Notes: a model not told the origin generated them from the letters alone. DNA of 64,000 nucleotides from an uncultured Clostridia bacterium (GCA_937921505.1 CAKZUB010000032.1:1-64000), one strand, 5' to 3'. Shown: positions 36,197 to 45,841, counted from the first letter of the stretch. Numbers and translations: made by a program.

Positions 36197-36748
36197 TTAA
36201 ACACTGTCTTTACGTATTTCTTCAATATTTTCTTGTAAGTAATTCCCTAACCATTTGATAATATTTAAATCCCAAATTGGGGCACCTTCTAATAGCTTTT
36301 TAATCTCTTTTGTATCAAACAAAAACTCGTTACTGTTATAAATATGCTTATAAATATATTCTATTTCTGGCTTTGCAAGTATCAATGTTGTAATGGTACT
36401 TGGCATATCTCCAATTGGTAATCTATCAATATGATCATACTGCATTGTTGCAACTAGCCTAGTCCCTTTTCCAAGTGTGCTTTCTACCACAAGGCCTCCC
36501 CCGCACTCCTCACAAAGCTGATTTAAAAGCGGAATACCAAGTCCAACTTTTCTAAGCGTCCGGCTTGTTACAAATGGATTTTTTATTCCCTGGGTTAACT
36601 CTTCGGACATTCCTTTACCATTATCATCTATGGTAATCGTAAGGAAATTACTTAGAGTATCCTCTATAATAATAATACTTATTTCTGTAGCCTCCGCTCT
36701 TACACTATTTTGTACAATATCTAATATATGAAGTGATATTTCTTTCAT
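36197..36748 (-). CDS. Stand-alone GHKL (HATPase_c) ATP-binding protein
   Basis: A 183-residue cytoplasmic protein with a histidine-kinase-type ATPase fold and nothing else recognisable. The N box is ILDIVQNSVRAEATEI (8-23), G1 is DDNGKGM, and the lid and G2 are VGLGIPLLNQL with GKGT. There is no H-box, membrane segment or receiver domain. The last 70 residues have no motif I know. Similar short ATPases occur in anaerobes next to redox gene clusters such as [FeFe] hydrogenase operons. Its place just upstream of rnf suggests a regulatory link (inference). A perfect TATAAT lies at 36795-36800 with a poor -35. ATG at 36748 follows AGAGGAG. Confidence 0.8.
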   Translation of the reverse strand: MKEISLHILDIVQNSVRAEATEISIIIIEDTLSNFLTITIDDNGKGMSEELTQGIKNPFVTSRTLRKVGLGIPLLNQLCEECGGGLVVESTLGKGTRLVATMQYDHIDRLPIGDMPSTITTLILAKPEIEYIYKHIYNSNEFLFDTKEIKKLLEGAPIWDLNIIKWLGNYLQENIEEIRKDSV

Positions 36749-36825
36749 ATTATAATCTCCTCTCTAAAATAGAAATAAATTTAAAAAACCTCAAATTATA
36801 GGGCTATTTTGTCTATTTTTAAACA

Positions 36826-36862
36826 AACAAAAAGGAATTAAGATAAATTCTTAATCCCTTTT
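36826..36862 (-). terminator. Terminator of serC-serA
   Basis: On the minus strand AAGGGATTAAGA pairs with TCTTAATTCCTTT and is followed by TTTTG, just past the serA stop. Confidence 0.82.
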
Positions 36863-36877
36863 ATTTTATCATATTTA

Positions 36878-38041
36878 TTATTTAGTTAAAACACGTACAT
36901 TGATAATACCAGCAATCTCTTGTATATTTGTAATATTATCTTGTGAAACATTTGTATTTGTATCAATGATTGTATAGGCAAATTCACCTTTGCTTCTATT
37001 TGTCATATCTTGAATATTAATGCCTTCTTGTGCAATAATAGCTGTTATTTTTCCTATAACTGTTGGAACATTTTTATGAATAAGCGTTAATCTATAATTA
37101 GCTCCCCATGGCATAACACACTCTGGGAAATTAACTGAATTAACAATATTTCCATTTTCCAAATAGTCTTTGATTTGTTGTACTGCCATTACCGCACAGT
37201 TTTCTTCTGATTCTGGCGTAGAGGCTCCTAAATGAGGAATAGTAATAATATCTTCATTATTCATAACGCCTTCTACCGGAAAGTCTGTTACATACTTCGC
37301 TACAATACCTTCCTTAATCGCTTCAATAATGTCCATGTCATTAACTAGTGTATCTCTTGAAAAGTTAAGAATACGTACACCTTTTTTCATTTTTGCAAAA
37401 GCCTCTTTATTGAACATATGCTTAGTTTCACCAACAAGTGGTACATGAATTGTAAGATAATCAGCTTCTGATAATATTTCATCTAATGAAGTAGCTTGCT
37501 TGATATGTCTTGATAATCCCCAAGCTGCAGTAATAGAAATATAAGGATCATAACCTATTACTTCCATACCTAGTGCTTGAGCCGCATTGGCCACCATTAC
37601 ACCAATAGCTCCAAGACCAATAACCCCTATCTTTTTGCCCAAAAGCTCTGGACCTGTAAAAGCACCTTTACCTTTTTCAACTTCTTTTGCCACATCAGTT
37701 GTTAAGGTCTTTGCCCAGTTAATACCTTCAACGACACGTCGTGAAGAAAGAAGAAGACCTGCTATAACAAGTTCTTTAACTGCATTTGCATTAGCTCCTG
37801 GTGTATTAAACACAACAATGCCTGACTTAGCATATTCTTCAATAGGAATATTATTAACACCAGCTCCTGCTCTAGCAATAGCTTTTACCGAACTTGGCAA
37901 ACTCATATCATGCATTTTTGCACTTCTTACTAAAATGGCATCAGCACTATCTAACTCATTTGTAGTGTGATAGTTATTACCAAATAATGCAAGTCCACTC
38001 TTAGAAATTTCATTTAAGGTTTGTATATTATACACAGGCAT
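36878..38041 (-). CDS. serA: D-3-phosphoglycerate dehydrogenase
   Basis: It oxidises 3-phosphoglycerate to 3-phosphohydroxypyruvate in serine synthesis. The 387-residue protein is the short type: a substrate domain, a Rossmann NAD domain (GVIGLGAIGVMVANAA at about 138-153), the catalytic His in IPHLGAST, and a C-terminal ACT domain (about 320-387). The ACT domain may bind serine for feedback control. The last residues are normal. It follows serC by 6 bases. Confidence 0.95.
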   Translation of the reverse strand: MPVYNIQTLNEISKSGLALFGNNYHTTNELDSADAILVRSAKMHDMSLPSSVKAIARAGAGVNNIPIEEYAKSGIVVFNTPGANANAVKELVIAGLLLSSRRVVEGINWAKTLTTDVAKEVEKGKGAFTGPELLGKKIGVIGLGAIGVMVANAAQALGMEVIGYDPYISITAAWGLSRHIKQATSLDEILSEADYLTIHVPLVGETKHMFNKEAFAKMKKGVRILNFSRDTLVNDMDIIEAIKEGIVAKYVTDFPVEGVMNNEDIITIPHLGASTPESEENCAVMAVQQIKDYLENGNIVNSVNFPECVMPWGANYRLTLIHKNVPTVIGKITAIIAQEGINIQDMTNRSKGEFAYTIIDTNTNVSQDNITNIQEIAGIINVRVLTK

Positions 38042-38047
38042 ATCCTC

Positions 38048-39124
38048 CTAGTTTTCATTCTCAAATTTTTCCATGAATGCTACAAGTGCTTTTATTCCTT
38101 CGATTGGCATAGCATTATAAATACTAGCTCTCATACCGCCAACACTTCTATGTCCTTTTAGGTTAACAAATCCAGCTGCTGTAGCTGCTTTTACAAATTT
38201 AGTATCTAATTCACTATCTCCTGTAACAAACGTTACATTCATAAGAGATCTATCTTCTTTAGCCGCTGTTCCTTTAAATAACTTGGAATTATCTAAGAAA
38301 TTATAAAGTACCCCAGCTTTTTCACGATTCATCTGTTCTATGCCTTTAATACCACCTTTTTCCTCAATCCACTCAAATACTAATTTTAACATATAAATAC
38401 CGTATGTAGGCGGAGTATTATACATAGAAGTGTTTTCTGTCATCACTTTGTAATCTAACATGGTTGGTACACTTTCTTTTGCAAAACCTAATAAATCATT
38501 TCTAATAATAACAAGGGTTACGCCTGCTGGTCCAAGGTTTTTTTGAGCACCTGCAAATATTAAACCAAACTGACTTACATCAATTTTTTCAGATAAAATA
38601 CATGAAGACATATCTGCTACAAGTGGTACATCTCCTGTATCTGGAAACGTATTAAATTTTGTTCCATATATGGTGTTGTTGGCACATATATAAAAATAAT
38701 CTGCATCTTTTGTAAGTTGTTCCTTAGTAAAGCTTGGTATATGAGAATAATTATCTGCTTTAGAAGAAGCTACAACATTAACCTCACCAAACTTTTTAGC
38801 TTCTTTAAGTGCTTTTGAAGCAAACATTCCCGATTCAATGTAATCCGCTTTATTAGAATTTCTAAATAAATTAAGAGGGATCATAGCAAATTGAAGTGAT
38901 GCTCCACCTTGTAAAAAAAGAACTGAATAATTATCAGGTATTGTCATAAGCTTTCTTAGCTTAGATTCTGCCTCTTGGATAATTGCTTCATAGTCCTTTG
39001 AACGATGGCTCATCTCCATAACACTCATGCCACTATTCCCATAACAAACGAGTTCTTTTTGTGCCTTCTCTAGGACTTCAAGCGGCAACACCGCTGGCCC
39101 TGCTGAAAAATTATATACGCGCAT
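38048..39124 (-). CDS. serC: Phosphoserine aminotransferase
   Basis: A PLP enzyme that converts 3-phosphohydroxypyruvate to phosphoserine. The 358-residue protein begins RVYNFSAGPAVLPLEVLE and has the PLP-binding lysine in FAGAQKNLGPAG (about 192), plus the C-terminal GHRSVGGMRASIYNA segment. It is first of the serC-serA operon with a strong promoter. No phosphoserine phosphatase gene is visible nearby; the HAD protein at 40310 is a beta-PGM type rather than SerB. Confidence 0.96.
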   Translation of the reverse strand: MRVYNFSAGPAVLPLEVLEKAQKELVCYGNSGMSVMEMSHRSKDYEAIIQEAESKLRKLMTIPDNYSVLFLQGGASLQFAMIPLNLFRNSNKADYIESGMFASKALKEAKKFGEVNVVASSKADNYSHIPSFTKEQLTKDADYFYICANNTIYGTKFNTFPDTGDVPLVADMSSCILSEKIDVSQFGLIFAGAQKNLGPAGVTLVIIRNDLLGFAKESVPTMLDYKVMTENTSMYNTPPTYGIYMLKLVFEWIEEKGGIKGIEQMNREKAGVLYNFLDNSKLFKGTAAKEDRSLMNVTFVTGDSELDTKFVKAATAAGFVNLKGHRSVGGMRASIYNAMPIEGIKALVAFMEKFENEN

Positions 39125-39190
39125 CTTATTCCCTCCTACAAATATACAGTCTCATATTTCGACTTTTTAAAATAAGTTATTAATGATAAA

Positions 39191-39219
39191 ATTATAGATA
39201 ACTTTTTAACATTAGTCAA
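39191..39219 (-). promoter_or_regulatory. Sigma-A promoter of serC-serA
   Basis: On the minus strand TTGACT (39214-39219) and a perfect TATAAT (39191-39196) are 17 bases apart, about 70 bases upstream of serC. Confidence 0.82.
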
Positions 39220-39242
39220 TCTTTAAATGTATTTTAATATTT

Positions 39243-40178
39243 TCAAGCTAAAGTTGCGACCATAACAGCTTTAATTGTATGCATCCTGTTTTCTGCTTCA
39301 TCAAACACTACAGAATATTCGCTTTCGAACACCTCTTCTGTAACTTCATTGCCTTTTACAGCAGGTAAACAATGCATAAAAATCATCTGTGGATTATTTA
39401 CTTTTTGGATTAATTCTGCATTGACTTGATAAGGTTTTAACATATTAATACGTTCTTTAGCTTGGTCTTCTTCACCCATTGAACACCACACATCTGTATA
39501 GATGACATCTGCACCCACCACCTCACTCACGTTTTCTGTAATGATAACTTGAGATCCTGTATCCTTAGCATAACCTTCACAGATGGCAACATGCGCAGCT
39601 TCAGGCCAAAGTGTCTTAGGAGCTATAATAAAGATATCTACTCCCATTTTACTGCATCCAATAAGCAAACTATTAGCCATATTATTTCTGCCATCACCAA
39701 TATAGACAAATTTCTTACCTTCTAAAGTCCCTAGATGTTCTTTCATGGTCAGTAGATCAGCAAGTATCTGCGTAGGATGATAACTATCAGTTAATCCATT
39801 ATATACTGGAACCCCACTATAAGCTGATAAATCTTCTACTACTTTTTGAGAAAAGCCTCTAAACTCGATCGCATCAAACAATCTTCCAAGGACGCGCGCT
39901 GTGTCTTGTACACTTTCTTTATAACCTAGCTGAATATCATTTTTTCCTAAGTATTCCGGATGAGCCCCTTCATCTACACAAGCTACTGTAAAAGCACACC
40001 TTGTTCTAGTCGAAGGTTTTTCAAATATGAGTGCAATATTTTTACCTTTTAATAAGTCGCCCTTTATCCCCATCATCTTCTTTGACTTAAGTTCACTTGC
40101 TAAGTCAAGTAAATAAGCTATTTGTTGTTTTGAAAAATCATGCAACGTTAATAACGACTTTCCTTTTAATCCATACAT
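39243..40178 (-). CDS. argF: Ornithine carbamoyltransferase
   Basis: It forms citrulline from ornithine and carbamoyl phosphate. The 311-residue enzyme has the carbamoyl-phosphate motif STRTR near residue 57, HPTQ near 134, the ornithine site DVWCSMGEE and the catalytic HCLP near 270. The tail [19 protein letters not shown] is typical. It stands alone, without argCJBD or arcA/arcC neighbours, so biosynthetic or catabolic use cannot be settled from context. A candidate arginine operator on its promoter favours biosynthesis (inference). The ATG follows AGGAGG. Confidence 0.95.
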   Translation of the reverse strand: MYGLKGKSLLTLHDFSKQQIAYLLDLASELKSKKMMGIKGDLLKGKNIALIFEKPSTRTRCAFTVACVDEGAHPEYLGKNDIQLGYKESVQDTARVLGRLFDAIEFRGFSQKVVEDLSAYSGVPVYNGLTDSYHPTQILADLLTMKEHLGTLEGKKFVYIGDGRNNMANSLLIGCSKMGVDIFIIAPKTLWPEAAHVAICEGYAKDTGSQVIITENVSEVVGADVIYTDVWCSMGEEDQAKERINMLKPYQVNAELIQKVNNPQMIFMHCLPAVKGNEVTEEVFESEYSVVFDEAENRMHTIKAVMVATLA

Positions 40179-40223
40179 GTTATAGCCTCCTATTTGTATA
40201 TTTATTAAAACTTTGTATTTTTA

Positions 40224-40237
40224 TTAATAATTATACA
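40224..40237 (-). promoter_or_regulatory. Candidate ARG box (ArgR operator) at argF
   Basis: On the minus strand TGTATAATTATTAA fits the Gram-positive half-site pattern TGNATWWWWATNCA with one mismatch. It covers the -10 of the argF promoter, where repressor binding would block polymerase. AT-rich DNA makes chance matches easy. Confidence 0.45.
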
Positions 40238-40257
40238 CTAAAATTCTATTTTTTCAA
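40230..40257 (-). promoter_or_regulatory. Sigma-A promoter of argF
   Basis: On the minus strand TTGAAA (40252-40257), 16 bases, then a perfect TATAAT (40230-40235). Confidence 0.65.
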
Positions 40258-40309
40258 TATGTATTTAGGATTTATTATCTTCACATCTCTATGACTTGCC
40301 TGTGCTTAA

Positions 40310-40972
40310 TTACTTAACATAAAAATCCATTAATACTTCTTGATAATTACAAATAAACTTATCTGCAAGCTCCTTAAGTCTTTGTTTTACTTTTTCTTTT
40401 TGCTGATCTTCTATAGCCCATACATCCATTCCTGCTCTTTTTGCAGCAATGACACCATTAGGGATATCTTCAAACACTAAACACTGCTCAGGCTCTACGT
40501 CTAAATCCTCTGCTACTTTCAAATAAATATAGGGATAAGGTTTTCCTTTTTCAACTTCACAAGATGTACGTATAGCCGTAAAGTAATCTTTAATTTCTAA
40601 TTTATCCAGTATTGCCGAGACAAGTTCAATACTATTACTTGTAGCAATTCCAAGCTTAAGATTCTTTTTATAGACTAAATCCAAAAACTCACGCGCACCT
40701 TCTTTAAGTGTAATGCGTTGGGTATAAAACTCCCACGCCATCTTGTTCCAAGTCTCTTTAATACATTCAACACTGTCACTAAGCTTAAACCTCTCTTTGA
40801 AGTAAACAGCTGTTTCTGTAAAACTCATTCCTTCTAATGCTTCCTCCATATCACTTGGCGGAAGTATATTAAATTGACCTAAGTAGGCTTTATCGATCTC
40901 TGGCCATACCCACATAGAATCTACTAAAGTACCGTCAAGATCAAATATGATTGCTTTATACTGCTTGTGCAT
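40310..40972 (-). CDS. HAD-family phosphatase (beta-PGM-like)
   Basis: A haloacid-dehalogenase hydrolase of 220 residues. Motif I is IFDLDGTLVDS near residue 9, an alpha-helical cap follows, then motif II (GIATSNS), motif III (Lys in CEVEKGKPYP) and motif IV (VFEDIPNGV). It belongs to the beta-phosphoglucomutase-like group of phosphatases and mutases; the substrate is unknown. It overlaps the pseudouridine synthase gene by 17 bases, so translation is coupled. ATG 40972 follows GGGGG. Confidence 0.9.
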   Translation of the reverse strand: MHKQYKAIIFDLDGTLVDSMWVWPEIDKAYLGQFNILPPSDMEEALEGMSFTETAVYFKERFKLSDSVECIKETWNKMAWEFYTQRITLKEGAREFLDLVYKKNLKLGIATSNSIELVSAILDKLEIKDYFTAIRTSCEVEKGKPYPYIYLKVAEDLDVEPEQCLVFEDIPNGVIAAKRAGMDVWAIEDQQKEKVKQRLKELADKFICNYQEVLMDFYVK

Positions 40973-41702
40973 CGGGTTTTTCCCCCTTTAAAAGCTTTAA
41001 TTCAGACGCTGTAAGTGCTCTATATTCACCAAGCTTTAAGTCCTCTGGTAATTCTAACGCTCCCATTTTTATACGTTTTAAATAAGTAACTTCTTTGCCT
41101 ACTGCCATTACCATCCGTTTTACCTGGTGAAATTTCCCTTCACTAAGGGTTACATAAATCTCCGAAGTATGTCCTATACTAATAATCTCCAATTTTGCTG
41201 GGCGATATTTTGTGCCGTCATTTAACACAATACCTTGCTCAAATTGTTCAACATCTTCTAAAGTAATCATGCCACTAACTTTCGCATAATATACCTTGTC
41301 TACATGTTTTTTAGGAGATAGCAGCTCATGCGTAAGTTTTCCATCGTTTGTAAGTATCAGAAGTCCTTCTGTATCCTTATCTAATCTACCTACTGGTGCT
41401 AACGACTTCCGTCTATCTATAAGTGATAGTAAATCAAGGACTGTCTCATGTCTCACATCTTCAGTTGCCGTAATCACACCTTGGGGCTTATTGAGTACAT
41501 AATAATAAAATTCTTGATAAATAGCTTGTTTGCCATCTACCGTTACTATACTTTCTTCAATAACAAAATCAGTATCTGGTTTATAAATAACTTTTTCATT
41601 TAGTTTTACTCTTTTTTGTTTAATCATCTTTTGCACTTCGCTACGACTTCCGTAACCTATATGCGCTAAAAACTTATCCATTCTTATTTTCTTACCTTGC
41701 AT
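40956..41702 (-). CDS. RsuA/RluB family 16S/23S rRNA pseudouridine synthase
   Basis: It isomerises a uridine in rRNA. The 248-residue protein has an N-terminal S4 RNA-binding domain (RMDKFLAHIGYGSRSEVQKM) and the catalytic motif GRLDKDTEGLLILTNDG with its Asp near residue 104. It resembles RsuA (16S position 516) in length, but Bacillota have several paralogues and the site cannot be assigned. It starts 5 bases before the end of the methyltransferase gene spacing and is coupled to the HAD gene downstream. ATG 41702 follows GGGGTGA. Confidence 0.9.
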   Translation of the reverse strand: MQGKKIRMDKFLAHIGYGSRSEVQKMIKQKRVKLNEKVIYKPDTDFVIEESIVTVDGKQAIYQEFYYYVLNKPQGVITATEDVRHETVLDLLSLIDRRKSLAPVGRLDKDTEGLLILTNDGKLTHELLSPKKHVDKVYYAKVSGMITLEDVEQFEQGIVLNDGTKYRPAKLEIISIGHTSEIYVTLSEGKFHQVKRMVMAVGKEVTYLKRIKMGALELPEDLKLGEYRALTASELKLLKGEKPDAQAV

Positions 41703-41706
41703 ACTA

Positions 41707-43074
41707 TCACCCCATCATTCTCCAACTTGGCGGATATTGATTTTTCAGACTGCCATTTTGAGCTTTAACCCAACCTAGCGGATGCCCATCTATACACATA
41801 ACATGATACCCTTTAGCAGCTTCATATAAAAGGGTTTCTCCTTTTAAGTATCTTATAATATTCGAATCTCCACTATCTAGGTTAATAACTTGTTTAAAGA
41901 AAGCTTGCGGATAAGCAAGCGCTAGTGCATGATAGGGCTCAAATCTTTTGTTTTTCAACTCACCTATCAAAAGCCCGCTTCTAATAATTCTAAGCCCTGA
42001 TAAATCTGGCATATCCTTTGATACTAAATAGAGCTTGCCATTTATTTCCTGTACAGGCTCTTCTAAACTAATAGCAGTATAGCTTTGTATAAAGTCTGCT
42101 GCATCTTTGTAATCTTTAATCTGTTTTTTAGGAACACACTTTATCAACGCATTTTGATCGTTACTCTCTCGCTTTTTTAGCAAACAAACAAAATGTCCTT
42201 CTCCTTCTAAATGATGAGGCCATAATCTAAGTGCTCCTTCAATTTGCGCGTGGGCATTAGCCCACTCAGGATGTGCCTTTTGAATCCCACCTCTAGGTAT
42301 AAGAGGGACAACCCTAAAATCAGGCTGTTTAATTAAAAACTCATTAATCATTCCCTCATTTTCCTCTGGTGAAAAGGTACATGTAGAATACAAGATCATT
42401 CCGGAAGGTTTTAACATCTGCGCTGCATACTCTAGAATATCTCGCTGCAAATCACAGCAAACCTCAGCATTATAAGTTTCCCAATTCTTTATAGCTTGTT
42501 CGCTTTTTCTAAACATGCCTTCTCCAGAACAGGGTGCATCTATAAGGATTTTATCAAAATAACTAGGACATTTATCAGCTAACCTCTTAGGTGTTTCATT
42601 TGTAATGATTACATTTCTTGCCCCAAAATTTTCTATGTTTTTAAGTAAGCCTCTTGCCCTTGTCGTACTAATGTCATTTGAAACCAATAGCCCCGTTTGA
42701 GCCAAATGGGCTGCAACTTGTGTAGATTTACCTCCTGGTGCTGCACATAAGTCTAATACCTTATCGCCTTGTTCAATAGGTATATAATCTCCCGGTGCCA
42801 TCGCGCTTGGCTCTTGGATATAGTATAGTCCTGCATAATAATAAGGGTGTTTAGTAGGTTTTTCAATTTCATCATAATAAAACCCTTCTTTACACCAAGG
42901 TACCTCCTTAACTGCTTTAAAAGGATTTATATGTTGCCATTCATCTAAAGAAACTTTTAAGGTGTTGACTCTAAACCCTTGATATTTAGGTAAATCATAA
43001 GACTTCAAATAATCTTCATATTCTTCTTTAAGCAAATTTTTCATTTTTAGTTCGAATGCTAAAGGTAATTTCAT
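41707..43074 (-). CDS. rsmF: RsmF/NOL1-NOP2-sun family rRNA m5C methyltransferase
   Basis: An S-adenosylmethionine-dependent cytosine-5 rRNA methyltransferase of about 455 residues. The SAM motif is VLDLCAAPGGKSTQVA near residue 105. The two cysteines of the mechanism are in DAPCSGEGMF and STCTFSPEENE. A C-terminal region of about 150 residues resembles the PUA-like RNA-binding part of RsmF. Start: ATG at 43074 follows TGAGG; a GTG at 43086 lies ahead of that site and is rejected. It is followed closely by the pseudouridine synthase, so the two form an rRNA modification pair. Confidence 0.92.
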   Translation of the reverse strand: MKLPLAFELKMKNLLKEEYEDYLKSYDLPKYQGFRVNTLKVSLDEWQHINPFKAVKEVPWCKEGFYYDEIEKPTKHPYYYAGLYYIQEPSAMAPGDYIPIEQGDKVLDLCAAPGGKSTQVAAHLAQTGLLVSNDISTTRARGLLKNIENFGARNVIITNETPKRLADKCPSYFDKILIDAPCSGEGMFRKSEQAIKNWETYNAEVCCDLQRDILEYAAQMLKPSGMILYSTCTFSPEENEGMINEFLIKQPDFRVVPLIPRGGIQKAHPEWANAHAQIEGALRLWPHHLEGEGHFVCLLKKRESNDQNALIKCVPKKQIKDYKDAADFIQSYTAISLEEPVQEINGKLYLVSKDMPDLSGLRIIRSGLLIGELKNKRFEPYHALALAYPQAFFKQVINLDSGDSNIIRYLKGETLLYEAAKGYHVMCIDGHPLGWVKAQNGSLKNQYPPSWRMMG

Positions 43075-43150
43075 GCTTTTCCTCACAGTTTTTAAGTAAT
43101 GACTTATCTATAATATATTAATTTAAGAATTTTTATAGTAAATGAGATAT

Positions 43151-43843
43151 TTACGCTCTGATTAGTTTAGGTATAAACTTCAAATAATCTGCTGAAACGA
43201 GATGATACGCAATTCCTTCATGAATGCCTTGTATAGCATCTTTCCAAGACGAGGCATCATGCAAATGACCATAAACGACATGGGTAATAGGATAATCTTT
43301 AAAAAGAGAAATAAAAGGCGATAACCTATCAGTACTATACGTTGGCGGATAATGCAGCATAACGATTATCTCCTTTGCCTGATTTTTAAGCGCATCCTCT
43401 AGTGAAAGTCTAAGTCTAATCTGTTCTCGCTTTAATATTTTTTCATCTTCTTGATTAAAACGGGTATCTTTTGGACAGACCCATCCTCTTGAACCGCAAA
43501 TGGCATAATTTTCTAGCCTATAGGCTTTATTTTGCAAAAAATAAATCTTCTTATAATGCACATTAAGTTTACCTGGTCTATCCCACCAGTAATCATGATT
43601 GCCACGAATACATATTTTCTGACCTGGAAGCTGCTCAATAATATCTAAGTCTACCTTAGCCTTGTCCATTCTCATCGCCCAAGAAATATCTCCAGGAATG
43701 AGTATCATATCCTCTTCACGGATTATCTTAACCCACTCATCTATTAAAATACCCATATGATCTTCCCATATCTCACCAAATATATCCATTGGCTTTGGCT
43801 CTGCATGCGATAAATGAAGATCTGCAAGAGCAAAAATTCTCAT
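43151..43843 (-). CDS. Metallophosphoesterase (calcineurin-like)
   Basis: A cytoplasmic two-metal phosphoesterase of about 230 residues. All five motif blocks are present: ADLHLS (6-11), GDISWAM, GNHDYW, HYPPTY and GHLHDAS. The substrate is unknown; members of this group are annotated as serine/threonine phosphatases or nucleases without strong proof. Start: the second ATG (43843) sits 7 bases after AAGGAG, and the first (43849) is too close. It lies 57 bases after the M23 peptidase gene. Confidence 0.88.
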   Translation of the reverse strand: MRIFALADLHLSHAEPKPMDIFGEIWEDHMGILIDEWVKIIREEDMILIPGDISWAMRMDKAKVDLDIIEQLPGQKICIRGNHDYWWDRPGKLNVHYKKIYFLQNKAYRLENYAICGSRGWVCPKDTRFNQEDEKILKREQIRLRLSLEDALKNQAKEIIVMLHYPPTYSTDRLSPFISLFKDYPITHVVYGHLHDASSWKDAIQGIHEGIAYHLVSADYLKFIPKLIRA

Positions 43844-43900
43844 ACACATTCTCCTTGTTTTTTAATTATAGCATAGCATAATTACTGCTACAATGAAACG

Positions 43901-44863
43901 TTATACCCTATACGTGAAATCTTTTAACTCTAAATACTTTAATATATAATACGGATTCATCCAAAACTCCTCATTATCTTTTGTCTTTACAGCTATTCCT
44001 ATATGAAGATGAACAGGAAATTGATCTCTTGTTCCTTCTACGCCATATCCAGTACTGCCCATATCCCCCAAATAATCTCCTGCAAATAAAATGTCTCCTT
44101 TTTGAATATGGGATGGCTTTTGGTTTAAATGAGCATAGTAAAAGTAAGCACCTCCATTACTTCTTACCCCTACACGATAACCTCCTACTTCATTCCATCC
44201 AATGTTTTCAATAACACCGTCTGTTATACTAAATATTTTGATTTTCCCAGGCTCATTTTGAGGATCCATAATGTCTATCCCATAATGTTTGCGCGTTCCT
44301 TTATAACTCCTTGCTTGCTTCCAACCATTTTCAAAGGTATAACTATTCTTTTTAGAAAGAGGAAAGCATACTATATCATATATAAATTGACTATATACTT
44401 GGCTTGTATCTTCATAAAGCCCATAACCAGACAGCGCGTTTATCCCTCGAGAACTTTTAATCAATTTGAGAATTTGATTTGTCCTTGTTCCTTTATAACT
44501 CTCCACCGACCATACAGCGAGTGTATCTGAGAAAGGTTTTTTATTTTTAATAGAAAGATTATAGCATTTTATAAGTGTATGCTCATCAACATTAAAGTCT
44601 TGTAAATAAGAATAGTATTCTTCTCTTAAAATCCCCTTTTCATTCATTACACCATTTTGAGCCGTCTTCGCCTTAGTATCAGATCTATTTGCGCTTCCCT
44701 TTGTACATCTGCTTAAAATAAGCATTAATCCAATAACAATACATATTAATCCAAAAAGCTTTCTGTTATCGAAGGTATACGGTATATTTCTTCTCATCAT
44801 CTTATGTTGACTACGCCTTTTTGCCAAATAAATCTGCTCTCTTATCAACCGTTCGATTTGCAT
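43901..44863 (-). CDS. Membrane-anchored M23 family peptidase
   Basis: A protein of about 320 residues with a basic cytoplasmic head, one membrane helix (LFGLICIVIGLMLILS, about 36-52) and an outer part ending in a LytM domain. The zinc motifs are HYGIDIMDP (HxxxD) and HLHIGIA (HxH), both intact, so it may be an active peptidoglycan endopeptidase. The middle region (about 90-180) shows no family I recognise. Start: ATG at 44863 follows AAGGGGGA. An upstream in-frame start at 44893 touches the radical SAM gene and is rejected. It could be the functional counterpart of a SpoIVFA or SpoIIQ type protein, but this is not shown. Confidence 0.85.
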   Translation of the reverse strand: MQIERLIREQIYLAKRRSQHKMMRRNIPYTFDNRKLFGLICIVIGLMLILSRCTKGSANRSDTKAKTAQNGVMNEKGILREEYYSYLQDFNVDEHTLIKCYNLSIKNKKPFSDTLAVWSVESYKGTRTNQILKLIKSSRGINALSGYGLYEDTSQVYSQFIYDIVCFPLSKKNSYTFENGWKQARSYKGTRKHYGIDIMDPQNEPGKIKIFSITDGVIENIGWNEVGGYRVGVRSNGGAYFYYAHLNQKPSHIQKGDILFAGDYLGDMGSTGYGVEGTRDQFPVHLHIGIAVKTKDNEEFWMNPYYILKYLELKDFTYRV

Positions 44864-44892
44864 AGCTATCCCCCTTTTATAGAAAAAAAGCA

Positions 44893-45837
44893 TTAAATAA
44901 ACTTTCTAACAGCCTTTCCTTCTATATAGTCGCACAAGTCTCCTTGTCTATATTTTTTTTGTACCATCTCATTTACAATGTCATCATGTATTTTCCACCA
45001 GCTTGTATTCCAATTTGAAAATAAAGTATGAGACTCCGGCGCTCTTCCTATAATACGTTGTACAACAATATCTTCTGATAAATATCTTAAAAAAGTAATC
45101 ACTCTTTGCTGATAGTCTTCTAGCGTAATGAGTTTGATTTTGTCACTTAAATAATCTGCCGCAAGCGGTGTGTCCTTGACAACATAAAGTGCATGAAGCT
45201 TGACATAATCACTTTTTAAAACACTCATGCATTTTGCATTTTCAATAACATCATCTAGAGTATCCCAAGGCAAGTTTAAAATAAGATGTGTACATACTTC
45301 AAAACTATATTTTTTAATTTGAAGGATCGCATCCAAATATTCTGCCAAACCATGTCCTCTATTGACCTTTTTCAAAGAATGATAATTAACAGTTTGAAGT
45401 CCCAGTTCAATACATACGTCTTTTTTAGTCCTGAGTGACCATTCTTTGAGCACCTCTAGGTACGCACTATGAATACAGTCTGGTCGTGTAGATAGTGCTA
45501 CACCCACAACATCTGCATCACAGATGTCCTCAAGTACTTCCTTAAACACATTAAGCGGCATATACGTATTACTAAAGTTTTGAAAGTATGCAATAAAGTA
45601 TTTCGCTTTATATTTTTGACCGATGTAAGCTTTATTGACATCTAGCTGTATCTTTACCGCCTCATGTGCATCCCTCATTTCATAACCAGCTCCTGCTTCA
45701 CCACAAAAGCTACACCCTCCCACGCCGCAAGTTCCATCCCTATTTGGACATGTAACAGGCAAATGAACAGGTATTTTATACACTTTATCTCCATATCTAT
45801 TTTTGAGATATGGGGCATATTTATTATAAGTTTCCAA
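44893..45837 (-). CDS. TIGR01212 family radical SAM protein (YhcC-like)
   Basis: A 314-residue radical SAM protein. The cluster-binding region reads CPNRDGTCGVGGCSFCGEAG near residues 30-49, the family form in which three of the cysteines bind the 4Fe-4S cluster. Other family features are FIAYFQNFSNTY and the CTHLILNLPWDT segment. Members resemble Elp3/HemN-type enzymes; the reaction is unknown. It starts 5 bases after the M14 peptidase gene. Confidence 0.9.
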   Translation of the reverse strand: METYNKYAPYLKNRYGDKVYKIPVHLPVTCPNRDGTCGVGGCSFCGEAGAGYEMRDAHEAVKIQLDVNKAYIGQKYKAKYFIAYFQNFSNTYMPLNVFKEVLEDICDADVVGVALSTRPDCIHSAYLEVLKEWSLRTKKDVCIELGLQTVNYHSLKKVNRGHGLAEYLDAILQIKKYSFEVCTHLILNLPWDTLDDVIENAKCMSVLKSDYVKLHALYVVKDTPLAADYLSDKIKLITLEDYQQRVITFLRYLSEDIVVQRIIGRAPESHTLFSNWNTSWWKIHDDIVNEMVQKKYRQGDLCDYIEGKAVRKFI

Positions 45838-45841
45838 ACTA

